The notes: generated by a model from the letters alone, not told the origin. DNA of 17,542 nucleotides from JAGOQQ01 sp031973235 (GCA_031973235.1 DALYDM010000013.1:1-17542); one strand, 5' to 3'. Positions 7,378 to 15,311 are shown, counted from the stretch's first letter. Numbers and translations are program-made.

Positions 7378-7629
7378 ATGAACACACAACGCATTCTCCA
7401 AAGAATAAATGAGGAAAAATGGTTTATCCTAACATTCTCAAAAATACTACTCCTGTATTATTGCTTCATAATTACACCGGGTAAAGAAAGTTATTTTTAT
7501 TCGACTAATCTTGAAGTGATATATGAACTTCCGTTTCTAGTACGTGAGCCTGTAACATCTATTGTGATTATGTTTCTATTTTTTCTTTACGCAATTACTG
7601 ATTCAAAAAAATATCACTTCGACGAATAG
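7378..7629 (+). CDS. Hypothetical small membrane protein (83 aa)
   Basis: Unknown family. Two hydrophobic segments are visible, about residues 13-33 (WFILTFSKILLLYYCFIITP) and 61-75 (VTSIVIMFLFFLYAI), separated by a short polar loop with a Tyr-rich strand, and a short charged tail (TDSKKYHFDE). A hairpin membrane topology is likely. The ATG at 7378 was chosen because an 11-codon longer frame would begin inside the -10 box. The gene has its own strong promoter and a strong terminator, so it is monocistronic between uvrA and uvrB. Confidence 0.65.
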   Translation: MNTQRILQRINEEKWFILTFSKILLLYYCFIITPGKESYFYSTNLEVIYELPFLVREPVTSIVIMFLFFLYAITDSKKYHFDE

Positions 7630-7630
7630 C

Positions 7631-7663
7631 ATGTGCGGACTATAACAGTCCGCACATTTCTTA
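7631..7663 (+). terminator. Terminator of the 83-aa gene
   Basis: An 11-bp perfect stem ATGTGCGGACT/AGTCCGCACAT (7631-7641, 7647-7657) with loop ATAAC, followed by TTCTTATTT. It begins one base after the stop codon. Confidence 0.85.
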
Positions 7664-7664
7664 T

Positions 7665-7693
7665 TTGACATCATAAATAAAATAAAGTATGGT
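7665..7693 (+). promoter_or_regulatory. Promoter of the 99-aa gene
   Basis: Consensus TTGACA (7665-7670), 17 bp of A/T-rich spacer, TATGGT (7688-7693). The start should lie near 7700, giving a leader of about 11 nt without a Shine-Dalgarno motif. Confidence 0.75.
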
Positions 7694-7710
7694 AATTAAA
7701 AAATAACTCT

Positions 7711-8010
7711 ATGGAAAAAGAAATAGTTGAAATGAAGAACAAACATGACACTATCACGTTTGAACTCGTTGGAACATTCGAAACACTTCGAGTGATTAAT
7801 TCAAGAATTATACGAGGAGAAATTGATTTAATGCAAATCGAAGATCCTGGAACACCTCAAAAATACAACGTTCCTTTTGGAAAACCTCCAGACCACGAAG
7901 CTTGGATGTCTATAACTTGCATGAAAGAATCGTATGATGATGTTATTAAAAAAATAAGTGAGTTCATACACGACATTTCCGAGGAAACAACCTTTCTGAT
8001 GCGTGAATAA
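7711..8010 (+). CDS. Hypothetical 99-aa soluble protein
   Basis: Unknown family. The protein is acidic with no membrane segment. It starts with a charged stretch (MEKEIVEMKNKHD), has a beta-rich middle (ITFELVGTFETLRVINSRII, 15-34), a Pro-rich loop (EDPGTPQKYNVPFGKPPDHE, 44-63) and a C-terminal helix (SYDDVIKKISEFIHDISEET, 74-93). The gene has a consensus promoter close to the ATG and shares a bidirectional terminator with uvrB. Confidence 0.65.
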   Translation: MEKEIVEMKNKHDTITFELVGTFETLRVINSRIIRGEIDLMQIEDPGTPQKYNVPFGKPPDHEAWMSITCMKESYDDVIKKISEFIHDISEETTFLMRE

Positions 8011-8020
8011 ATAACTGCCC

Positions 8021-8052
8021 AAAAAGAGCTGCATGCAATCGCAGCTCTTTTT
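8021..8052. terminator. Bidirectional terminator between 99-aa gene and uvrB
   Basis: A 12-bp stem AAAAAGAGCTGC/GCAGCTCTTTTT (8021-8032 and 8041-8052) with an 8-nt loop; T runs follow on both strands, serving the two convergent genes. Confidence 0.9.
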
Positions 8053-8060
8053 TATGTCTC

Positions 8061-10202
8061 TTAATTTTTTTCTTTGGGTTCAAGTCTTCTTTTCAATACT
8101 GCAATTTCATCACGAAGTATTGCAGCGGTTTCAAAATCAAGCTCTTTGACTGCTTTGCTCATTTCTTTTTCTTTAATCTTCACAATCTTTTCATACACAA
8201 TGAGCTCACGCTCCTGGTCTGACATATATCGCTTTTCAAGTGCACCCTTGAGTGACTTCGCAGGCTTGTTTAATTCTTTTGCATACGCTTTTTTGAATAG
8301 CTCCACATCGAGTGCGAGTTCAGCATTTACCGCTTTTCCATGCTCACTTTCCATTTGCTGAGTGATATCCTTGATATTCTTCTTGATTGTAGTTGGTGTA
8401 ATGCCATGTTTTTTATTGTAGGCGATTTGAATATCACGACGGCGATTTGTTTCCTTGATTGCTCTATCCATTGACCCAGTGAGATTATCTGCATACAAAA
8501 TCACACGCCCTTTACTGTTTCGAGCTGCGCGTCCAATCGTCTGAATAAGCGATGTTTCGCTTCGAAGAAAACCTTCTTTGTCTGCATCCAATATCCCAAT
8601 GAGTTCTACCTCAGGCAAGTCCAATCCTTCTCGAAGCAGATTCACACCAACAAGACAATCAAACTCTCCCCGACGAAACTGTGAAAGAATTTTGATTCTA
8701 TCAATCGTTTTTATATCACTATGAAGATATTCTGAATTAATTTTCTTACCCTTCTCTGGTGGAAGTTCTTTCAAATATGCCGCGAGATCTTCTGCCATTT
8801 TTTTTGTGAGAGTAGTCGCAAGTACTCTTCCTCCACCCAAAATAGTTTTTTGTGCCTCTTCAATAAAATCTTGAATTTGACCTTTGTATACACCCTGAGG
8901 AACAATCGGTTTGATTGTAATTTCTGGATCAAGAAGTCCTGTCGGACGAATAATCTGCTCAACTATTTGCTCGCTCGTTTCCCTTTCGAGTTGGGATGGA
9001 GTTGCAGAAACATACACCACTGATCCGATCCGTTCTTCAAACTCTGGATATTTAAGTGGGCGATTATCTTTCGCAGATGGAAGTCGAAAACCAAACTCCA
9101 CCAATGTTTGTTTGCGTGACGCATCACCAGCATACATTCCTTGAAGTTGAGGAAGTGTCACATGCGATTCATCTATCACTGTCAAAAATTCTGGTGTTCC
9201 GTCTTTTGCATGAGGAAAATAAGAAAGTAGTGTTTCTGGTGGTTCACCTTCACTTTTACCAGAAAGATGTCGAGAATAGTTTTCGATTCCAGAACAATAT
9301 CCCACTTCGCGTATCATAGCGAGATCATAGGTAGTCCGTCTTTTGATTCGCTCTGCTTCAAGCAACTTCCCTTCCTTTTCAAATTTTTTCAATTGTGTTT
9401 CGAGCTCCTTCTTAATATCTTTTATTGCGCGCTCGAGTTCTTTGTCTTGTGTGATAAAGTGTTTCGCAGGAAAAATAAAAATATCTTGTGGGGTCTCAAT
9501 AATCTCAGAAGATATAGGATCAATCTTTAATATATTTGTCACTGTGTTTCCCATTAGCTCAATCGAGTACATAAACGTATCCGATACTGGCATCACATCC
9601 ACTCGTGCACCAGTGGAACGAAATTGTCCTGGATTCAAATCCGCATTGGTTCGCTCAAAATGTATATCCACCAATTTTCGCATTAAGTCGTTTCTGTTTA
9701 TTTTGTCACCAACACTTAGACGTGTATTTTTCTCTTCATATTGTTTTGGAGAACCCAAACCATACAGACACGATACTGATGCAACAATAATCACATCTTT
9801 TCGCGTGAGGAGTGCCTGTGTAGTCGCATGACGAAGTCGGTCAATTTCTTTGTTGATTTGGGCGTCCTTTTCAATATATGTATCAGTCACCGGCATGTAT
9901 GCTTCTGGTTGGTAGTAGTCGTAGTATGAGACAAAATAATGCACTGCGTGGTCTGGGAAAAATTCTCGAAATTCCTGTGCGAGCTGAGCAGCGAGAGTCT
10001 TGTTGTGGGCAATGACAAGTGTTGGCTTCCCAATGTTTGCAATCACGTGTGCCATAGTAAAAGTCTTCCCTGTCCCTGTAGCACCAAGAAGGGTTTGCTT
10101 TCGCATCCCCTTTCGTACACCTTCGGTGAGCTGTCGTATTGCTTCCGGCTGATCTCCTGCGGGAGAATACTCAGATTTTAAATTGAAAACATTTTTTGCC
10201 AT
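8061..10202 (-). CDS. uvrB: UvrB, excinuclease ABC helicase subunit
   Basis: UvrB verifies the lesion after UvrA loading and recruits UvrC. The 713-residue protein is full length: Walker A GATGTGKT (40-47), the damage-probing beta-hairpin YYDYYQPEAY (93-102), the DEAD-type motif DESH (344-347), helicase motif VI QTIGRAARN (554-562) and a C-terminal UVR helix pair (about 672-706) that pairs with the UVR region of UvrC. Unlike UvrA and UvrC in this window it shows no domain loss. The start ATG lies 10 nt behind a weak TACAGT -10 box (10218-10213); no Shine-Dalgarno motif is present. It lies downstream of tgt but is separated by a strong terminator, so it is probably transcribed alone. Confidence 0.97.
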   Translation of the reverse strand: MAKNVFNLKSEYSPAGDQPEAIRQLTEGVRKGMRKQTLLGATGTGKTFTMAHVIANIGKPTLVIAHNKTLAAQLAQEFREFFPDHAVHYFVSYYDYYQPEAYMPVTDTYIEKDAQINKEIDRLRHATTQALLTRKDVIIVASVSCLYGLGSPKQYEEKNTRLSVGDKINRNDLMRKLVDIHFERTNADLNPGQFRSTGARVDVMPVSDTFMYSIELMGNTVTNILKIDPISSEIIETPQDIFIFPAKHFITQDKELERAIKDIKKELETQLKKFEKEGKLLEAERIKRRTTYDLAMIREVGYCSGIENYSRHLSGKSEGEPPETLLSYFPHAKDGTPEFLTVIDESHVTLPQLQGMYAGDASRKQTLVEFGFRLPSAKDNRPLKYPEFEERIGSVVYVSATPSQLERETSEQIVEQIIRPTGLLDPEITIKPIVPQGVYKGQIQDFIEEAQKTILGGGRVLATTLTKKMAEDLAAYLKELPPEKGKKINSEYLHSDIKTIDRIKILSQFRRGEFDCLVGVNLLREGLDLPEVELIGILDADKEGFLRSETSLIQTIGRAARNSKGRVILYADNLTGSMDRAIKETNRRRDIQIAYNKKHGITPTTIKKNIKDITQQMESEHGKAVNAELALDVELFKKAYAKELNKPAKSLKGALEKRYMSDQERELIVYEKIVKIKEKEMSKAVKELDFETAAILRDEIAVLKRRLEPKEKN

Positions 10203-10234
10203 TTGTACTACTACTGTACGTTATTTTGGGAAAT

Positions 10235-10262
10235 AAAAAAAGCCGGAGTGTTACACCCCGGC
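10235..10262 (-). terminator. Terminator between tgt and uvrB
   Basis: Read on the minus strand, GCCGGGGTG/CACTCCGGC closes a TAA loop (10262-10242) and is followed by seven T residues. One pair is G-U in the minus-strand RNA but would be an A-C mismatch in the plus-strand RNA, which confirms the minus orientation. It ends transcripts from tgt or from the candidate RNA just upstream. Confidence 0.9.
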
Positions 10263-10348
10263 ATACTCAAATGTCCACTATCAGTTTTTGATTTCGAAGC
10301 AGGTTCCACAAGTGGAATTCTCCCGTCATAGCTCTCAAAAACTCATCA
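10263..10348 (-). ncRNA. Candidate structured RNA downstream of tgt
   Basis: The 151 bp between tgt and the terminator hold no gene. On the minus strand GTTTTTGA (10342-10335) can pair with TCAAAAAC (10291-10284), enclosing 43 nt with an inner hairpin TTCCAC-tt-GTGGAA (10317-10304). A weak -10 (TATATG at 10354-10349) precedes it and the uvrB-side terminator ends it, giving about 105 nt. It could be a small RNA, the 3' UTR of tgt, or a leader controlling read-through into uvrB. I do not recognise the family. Confidence 0.35.
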
Positions 10349-10413
10349 CATATACTACAAACAGTTCATCAAACCAGTCAGTATGTTTGTGAAAGAATGC
10401 CTTTCGCTCGCCA

Positions 10414-11748
10414 CTACTTAGCATCAATGTGATTTTCCTCAGAAGTACTTTGATGTTTCAGTTCCTCCTGGTTTTCCTGGACATTTTCATCCATGCTATC
10501 ATTTTTGAGATATCTTTTCAAAAATGATTCTTTAAACTCAGAAAACTTTTCTGATTCAATAGCGACACGCATTGCATCTACAAGATGAATAATGAAGTAA
10601 AGATTGTGAATTGTCGCGAGTGTTCCGCCAAGCATTTCTTTTGCTCGAAAAAGATGTGAGAGGTATGCACGAGTATAGCTTGTGCATGTGTAGCATCCAC
10701 ATCCTTCTTCCACCGAGGTGAAGTCATTTTTAAACTGACTATTTAAAATATTTATTTTTCCATCTTTTGTATAGAGTGTTCCGTTGCGTGCATTTCGGGT
10801 AGGTGCAACACAATCAAAAAGATCCACGCCATTTTCGACTCCCATAAAAAGATCTTCAGGTTCACCAATACCAAGCAAATGACGAGGCTTGTCTTCTGGA
10901 AGTACACTATTTACCCACGTCACCGCGGTTGACATGTCTTCTTTTGCAAAACTTCCACCAATTCCAAATCCATCAAAACCAATTTTTTCATCTTCGTCTT
11001 TGCCATCAACAGTCATCTTTGCGATTGTCTCTGCTGAAAGTTTTCTCAAGTCTTCATCACGCCCACCTTGCACAATCCCAAACAGTGCTTGGTATGGTTT
11101 ATCTTTTTTTTCATTTCGCAATTTCACCATTTCTTGCAAAGATCGCTTTGCCCAAGCATGTGTACGATCGAGTGCTTCTTTCTGATATGCAAGTGTTTCT
11201 TGCGGTGATGTACACTCATCAAATGCAAAAATAATATCTGCACCAATGTTGTGTTGAATCTGAATTGAACGCTCCGGAGTAATATAGTGTAGCGAGCCAT
11301 CAATGTGCGAACGAAACGACACTCCATCATTTCCAATGGTTGCGAGTTTTGGTACTCCATCATCTGCTGAGGAGCGTTCACTTATCTGCATTTGTACATC
11401 TTGAGCTTTTGTTATTTTTGAAATTTCTTTTCCGTATGCTGCGCCAAGAGAAAACACCTGAAAACCACCCGAGTCAGTCATTGTTGGACCTTTCCAATTC
11501 ATAAACTTTCCAAGTCCTCCACCATCACGAACAATCTCATCTCCAGGTTGAAGATAAAGATGGTAAGTGTTTGCAAGCATAAGCTGAGCACCAGCTTTCT
11601 CAAGCATTTCAGGTGTAATAGCCTTGACGGTAGCTTTTGTTCCTACTGTCACAAATACTGGAGTCTGAATTACTCCATGAGGAGTCTCAATCTCTCCTGT
11701 CCGCCCGAGCGTCCCGTCTATCTTCTTTTTTAGATTAAACTTAAACAC
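10414..11748 (-). CDS. tgt: Queuine/preQ1 tRNA-ribosyltransferase
   Basis: Tgt exchanges guanine 34 of GUN-anticodon tRNAs for a queuosine precursor. The 444-residue protein shows the TDSGGFQVFSLG core with D92, the GIVQGG loop (224-229), GFGIGGSFAKE (260-270), the nucleophile D312 in DLFDCVAPTRNARNG, and the zinc site C350, C352, C355, H381 (CGCYTC and ATIHNLYF). Compared with typical Tgt of about 375 residues it has an insertion of roughly 30 residues at about 105-140, between FSLGAAYG and DGVSFRSHIDG, and an acidic 25-residue tail. It starts with GTG; the -10 TATAGT lies 9 nt upstream, so the leader is at most 2-3 nt. No queuosine biosynthesis gene is nearby, so the base may be salvaged. 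Confidence 0.95.
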   Translation of the reverse strand: MFKFNLKKKIDGTLGRTGEIETPHGVIQTPVFVTVGTKATVKAITPEMLEKAGAQLMLANTYHLYLQPGDEIVRDGGGLGKFMNWKGPTMTDSGGFQVFSLGAAYGKEISKITKAQDVQMQISERSSADDGVPKLATIGNDGVSFRSHIDGSLHYITPERSIQIQHNIGADIIFAFDECTSPQETLAYQKEALDRTHAWAKRSLQEMVKLRNEKKDKPYQALFGIVQGGRDEDLRKLSAETIAKMTVDGKDEDEKIGFDGFGIGGSFAKEDMSTAVTWVNSVLPEDKPRHLLGIGEPEDLFMGVENGVDLFDCVAPTRNARNGTLYTKDGKINILNSQFKNDFTSVEEGCGCYTCTSYTRAYLSHLFRAKEMLGGTLATIHNLYFIIHLVDAMRVAIESEKFSEFKESFLKRYLKNDSMDENVQENQEELKHQSTSEENHIDAK

Positions 11749-11754
11749 AGTCTT

Positions 11755-11786
11755 TTGACTATAGCAGAAAAGTAAGGTATAGTCAC
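11755..11786. promoter_or_regulatory. Interlocked divergent promoters of tgt (-) and 74-aa gene (+)
   Basis: Plus strand: TTGACT (11755-11760), 17 bp, TATAGT (11778-11783). Minus strand: GTGACT (11786-11781), 17 bp, TATAGT (11763-11758). Each -35 overlaps the opposite -10 by three bases, so both promoters occupy the same 32 bp. The plus transcript has a leader of about 20 nt, the minus transcript almost none. Confidence 0.7.
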
Positions 11787-11808
11787 GTCAAACTAAAACT
11801 TCATACTT

Positions 11809-12033
11809 ATGAGCACAATGATAAAAACCCTTGAAGCAAAGGGACATGCATACAATGCGGTACTACTAGATATCGAGAGAGAGACGAATGAATTCATTTC
11901 AAATCATCCTAGTTTTAAAATAATCTCAGTATCACACTCAATCTCAACTGTTGGTAGTACTATATTTGGATCTGCATTGATTACATACAATAAAATAACT
12001 CCTGCCACCAAGGATGAAAATGATGGGGATTAA
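11809..12033 (+). CDS. Hypothetical small protein (74 aa)
   Basis: Unknown family. A short N-terminal helix (residues 1-27) is followed by EFISNHPSFKIISVSHSISTV and SALITYNK, which look like beta strands, and an acidic tail (KDENDGD). No membrane segment. The helix-then-strands pattern recalls small Cse60-like sporulation/unknown proteins, but this is only a pattern impression. It is driven by a near-consensus promoter shared with tgt and ends convergently with mreC. A second Met three codons in (11818) is an alternative start. Confidence 0.6.
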   Translation: MSTMIKTLEAKGHAYNAVLLDIERETNEFISNHPSFKIISVSHSISTVGSTIFGSALITYNKITPATKDENDGD

Positions 12034-12121
12034 AAACTCATTAGGCGACGGCTATGNNNNNNNNNNGAGCCGAGCATAGTAAAAATTCACCGGAATTTTA
12101 TACGTGTTTTAAAAATTGATT
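12034..12121. other. Convergent intergenic region with a 10-N gap
   Basis: Between the 74-aa gene and mreC. N run at 12057-12066, flanked by CTATG (12052-12056) and CATAG (12074-12078), which could close a hairpin hidden by the gap. A weak A/T-rich hairpin AAAATTC-accg-GAATTTT (12082-12099) may end both transcripts. Nothing else is seen. Confidence 0.5.
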
Positions 12122-12916
12122 TTAAATCTTTTCTATTTCCACAAATTTTATCTGCTGGACATTTACAGGAAGCGACACAAGCACGGTCTGAAATGGATCA
12201 CGTGGGTCAAAAGTCACATCACCCACCAATCCCAATACATATGGATGAATTCCTGGAAACACTATTGATGTTCCAACTGGCAAATCAACATCTCTCGGGA
12301 GTTCAATTTCAAAATTTCCTCCTCCGCGTCCTTTCATTGAAACCGGGACATTTGAGGGTGACGAAAGCGCATCAATCACCTGACCTGGTGCAGAATACAT
12401 TGCAACCTTAGCTGTCTTATCAAACACTTCTTCAATATATCCAATGATTGTCCCTCCTTCTACAAATACTTTTGCACCCACCGCAATGGAATGATCATTT
12501 CCAATATCAACAATCAATGTGTCATACAGTGATTGCCCTGGTCGTGCGATCACAACACCCAACACAGTCTCTATATCTTTTTTACGGTTCATCAACTCTT
12601 TGAGTTTTATGTTTTCATCATTGAGTGCATTTCTATCAACAACATTGAGTTTAAAATTCATGTTTTCAGTTCTCAATTGATCAATTTCATTTTGCAATTG
12701 TTTTTTTGATGCGAAATATGCTCTATATGAATGAACTTTTTCGTTGAATGCATTTTTAAAACTCCACACAGGACGGGCTACACCAATAACAAGAGAAGAA
12801 CTTTTCTTATACATAAACGTAACTCCAAATAAAAGTGCAACAACCACCACCCCGATCAAAAGTGGAAGATATGCGGTCTTCTTTTCCTTGTTTCTTCTAT
12901 CGTGGAGGTAGTTCAT
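12122..12916 (-). CDS. mreC: Rod shape-determining protein MreC
   Basis: MreC links MreB filaments to wall-synthesis enzymes on the outer face of the membrane. The 264-residue protein has a basic N-terminus, one membrane segment (about 16-36), a coiled coil (about 65-110, LQNEIDQLRTEN and LNDENIKLKEL) and the beta-barrel region (about 115-264) with VVIARPGQSLYDTLIVD, VFVEGGTIIGYIEEV and VGDVTFDPRDPFQTV. The start lies inside mreB: the genes overlap by 20 nt, which suggests translational coupling. No mreD, rodA or pbp2 follows; the next gene is convergent. Confidence 0.92.
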   Translation of the reverse strand: MNYLHDRRNKEKKTAYLPLLIGVVVVALLFGVTFMYKKSSSLVIGVARPVWSFKNAFNEKVHSYRAYFASKKQLQNEIDQLRTENMNFKLNVVDRNALNDENIKLKELMNRKKDIETVLGVVIARPGQSLYDTLIVDIGNDHSIAVGAKVFVEGGTIIGYIEEVFDKTAKVAMYSAPGQVIDALSSPSNVPVSMKGRGGGNFEIELPRDVDLPVGTSIVFPGIHPYVLGLVGDVTFDPRDPFQTVLVSLPVNVQQIKFVEIEKI

Positions 12917-13943
12917 CTTGAGCGTTTACTAATACATCTCTAAAATAATCTATATCTTCAAAAATAATTCCAGTTCCACGAGCCACCGCAGAGAGTGGGT
13001 CATCGGCAATATACACAGGGAGTTTCAACATGTTCTGCAAAAGTGTTCCAAGTCCTTGTATAAGTGCACCTCCACCAACCAAGACAATTCCGCGATTCAT
13101 CACATCAGCAAGAATTTCGGGAGGAGTAGTTTCGAGTACTTCTTTGATTCCATCGACAAGATTGCCAACCGATGATCCTATTGCTTCTCGAATATCAGAA
13201 TCAGTCACCACCACTTCACGCGGAAGTCCTGTCACAAGATCTCGTCCACGAACTTCGGCTTCCATTGGAGTACCTGGTAACACTGATCCAATTGCCATTT
13301 TTATACTCTCAGCTGTTTTCTCACCAATGAGTAATTTGAATTCATCACGAAGGTATGAAATGATATCAGTATTTAATTTGTCTCCCGCAATCTTGAGACT
13401 CTTTGCTTTTACAATTCCTCCAAGAGAAATGACTGCGATATCAGTCGTACCACCACCAATATCAATAATCATTGAACCAACTGGATCTTTGATTGGAAGA
13501 CGAATACCAATCGCGGCTGCCATTGGCTCTTCGACAATATGAACTTCACGTGCACCTGCAGACTTCGCAGCATCATATACAGCACGAATTTCTACGTTTG
13601 TGATTCCTGTCGGCACACCCACCACAACTCGCGGACGAATAAATTTCTTAGACATTTTTTCTGTCTTTCCAATAAGATACGCAAGCATTTCTTCTGTCAC
13701 TTCAAAATCCGAAATCACGCCGTCAACAAGCGGTCTTACTGCTTTGATGTGTGCAGGTGTTCTTCCAAGCATTTGCTTTGCTTCTTCTCCAACTGCAACA
13801 ATACGACCAGTCTTGGTATTGAGTGCGACCACTGATGGTTCATTCAACACAATTCCATGCCCACGCAAATACACCAGCGTATTTGCTGTTCCAAGATCAA
13901 TACCTATATCATTTGAAAACATTTCCTGAAATTTTTTGAGCAT
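12897..13943 (-). CDS. mreB: Rod shape-determining protein MreB
   Basis: MreB is the bacterial actin that directs lateral wall synthesis. The 348-residue protein carries the ATP-binding motifs of the actin fold: DLGTANT (16-22), VVGVPTGIT, the IDIGGGTTDIAVISLGG phosphate-2 loop and the VLVGGGALIQGL adenosine motif. Length is normal. The ATG at 13943 is preferred over the adjacent in-frame TTG (13946). It lies 26 nt after the proS stop, so it is probably cotranscribed with proS, and its end overlaps mreC. No Shine-Dalgarno motif is visible in the 26-nt gap. Confidence 0.97.
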   Translation of the reverse strand: MLKKFQEMFSNDIGIDLGTANTLVYLRGHGIVLNEPSVVALNTKTGRIVAVGEEAKQMLGRTPAHIKAVRPLVDGVISDFEVTEEMLAYLIGKTEKMSKKFIRPRVVVGVPTGITNVEIRAVYDAAKSAGAREVHIVEEPMAAAIGIRLPIKDPVGSMIIDIGGGTTDIAVISLGGIVKAKSLKIAGDKLNTDIISYLRDEFKLLIGEKTAESIKMAIGSVLPGTPMEAEVRGRDLVTGLPREVVVTDSDIREAIGSSVGNLVDGIKEVLETTPPEILADVMNRGIVLVGGGALIQGLGTLLQNMLKLPVYIADDPLSAVARGTGIIFEDIDYFRDVLVNAQDELPPR

Positions 13944-13969
13944 CAAAATTAATCTTTAGTTCTTATTTT

Positions 13970-15175
13970 TTAGATGTTAGAAATAAATTCATCGACAGAC
14001 ACCACACGTCCTTTCTCTTCAGTGCGTTTCTTTATTTCAACACCATTTTCCTCTAAGCTTCTTTTTGAAATCACTGCGCGTAGTGGCATACCGAGCAAGT
14101 CTGCATCTGCAAATTTTTCACCGGCTGAAAGCCCTACCCGATCATCAAAAAGCACTTCAACACCCTGCGCGAGAAGCTTTTCATATACATCATGAGCCTT
14201 TGATTTCACAGTATCATCTTCACCAAGTGCGAGTAAGTGCACTTGAAATGGCGCGATAGATTCTGGCCAAATAATTCCTTTGTCGTCTGAAAGTGTTTCG
14301 ACAATCGTACCCATAACACGACCAGGACCGATACCATATGAACCCATAAACACTGATTTGTTTTCACCAGATTCTGTAGCATATGTGAGTCCGAGTGCAT
14401 CAGAAAAACGAGTTCCAAGTGTGAAAATATTTCCGACCTCAACTGCACGCTTTTCAACAAGATGTGATTTATCAAGTCCAAGATTTTCGATCACATCATC
14501 AGTAAATACTTCTTTGTTGAGTGCAACCCCCTTTTCTTCATCAACATAAATTGTATCTTCTCCTGCACCTGAAATAGTTTGAAACTCATGTGAAAATTTT
14601 GAAAACATTCCACCTGACGCAAATGTCAGGTATGTGATATGTCCAATTCCAAGGCGTTGAAAAATTTTCTTATATGCGTTTTTTGCTTTTTCGTAAAACT
14701 CAAGATGTGATGCTTCATCAATATCAAACGAATATAAATCTTTCATGATAAATTCACGTGTACGCATAATGCCTGATTTAGCACGTGTTTCGTTTCGGAA
14801 TTTTGTTTGAAATTGATACACATATTGAGGAAGATCTCGATACGACTGAATGTAATCTTTCAACATTTTTGTCATTGCTGGTTCATGTGTTACAGCAAGT
14901 CCAAGCTCAGTATCATTTTTAAGCTTCGTCTTAAACCACACATCAACCTGTTCATCGTCCCATTGATTTGTTGGTTCCCATGTTGTCTTTTCTTGAAGAG
15001 AAGAGAGTGTTACTTCTTGCCCGCCAATTTCATTCATTTCCTCTCGAATAATTCCGATGATCTTATTTAGCACACGAAGACCCAAAGGCATATAATCATA
15101 TACTCCCGCCATTTCCTTATAAATATACCCTCCTCGAATCAAAAGCTCTGCATTCCGCGAAACTTCGTCCGATGG
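13970..15175 (-). CDS. proS: Prolyl-tRNA synthetase, 5' end lost in assembly gap
   Basis: Class II synthetase charging tRNA-Pro. The reading frame runs open to the N gap: PSDEVSRNAELLIRGG is encoded up to 15175, so the apparent start at 15142 is internal (a TTG) and the true N-terminus, probably about 15-20 residues, is in the gap. Motif 2 is seen as FRNETRAKSGIMRTREFIMKDLYSFD (in two parts), motif 3 as SYGIGPGRVMGTIVE, and the anticodon-binding domain covers the last 100 residues (APFQVHLLALGEDD to the end). Between motifs 2 and 3 there are only about 120 residues, so the INS editing domain of the bacterial type is absent. It heads a probable proS-mreB-mreC unit. Confidence 0.93.
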   Translation of the reverse strand, partial: PSDEVSRNAELLIRGGYIYKEMAGVYDYMPLGLRVLNKIIGIIREEMNEIGGQEVTLSSLQEKTTWEPTNQWDDEQVDVWFKTKLKNDTELGLAVTHEPAMTKMLKDYIQSYRDLPQYVYQFQTKFRNETRAKSGIMRTREFIMKDLYSFDIDEASHLEFYEKAKNAYKKIFQRLGIGHITYLTFASGGMFSKFSHEFQTISGAGEDTIYVDEEKGVALNKEVFTDDVIENLGLDKSHLVEKRAVEVGNIFTLGTRFSDALGLTYATESGENKSVFMGSYGIGPGRVMGTIVETLSDDKGIIWPESIAPFQVHLLALGEDDTVKSKAHDVYEKLLAQGVEVLFDDRVGLSAGEKFADADLLGMPLRAVISKRSLEENGVEIKKRTEEKGRVVSVDEFISNI

Positions 15176-15275
15176 NNNNNNNNNNNNNNNNNNNNNNNNN
15201 NNNNNNNNNNNNNNNNNNNNNNNNNNNNNNNNNNNNNNNNNNNNNNNNNNNNNNNNNNNNNNNNNNNNNNNNNNN
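15176..15275. other. Assembly gap of 100 N
   Basis: A run of exactly 100 N, a usual placeholder for unknown length. It hides the start of proS and part of the proS/rpsB intergenic region. Confidence 0.99.
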
Positions 15276-15311
15276 TTTTGAGATGTAGCTGCAATGCTTA
15301 AAAACGACGTT

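Noticed and set aside
9343..9831. Open frame of 162 codons on the plus strand inside uvrB
   Set aside because: Antisense shadow of a conserved gene with low-complexity Ser/Phe/Ile composition.
10203..10220. LexA-like operator (GTAC-N7-GTAC) at the uvrB start
   Set aside because: The same motif is not found upstream of uvrA or uvrC, and the half-sites are too short to be meaningful alone.
10263..10413. 4.5S SRP RNA, tmRNA or preQ1 riboswitch near tgt
   Set aside because: None of the conserved cores was found, and a preQ1 switch would be expected upstream, not downstream, of its gene.
13030..13542. Open frame of 170 codons on the plus strand inside mreB
   Set aside because: It lies fully antisense to a conserved mreB, has a Ser/Arg/Ile-rich shadow composition, and no promoter or start context.
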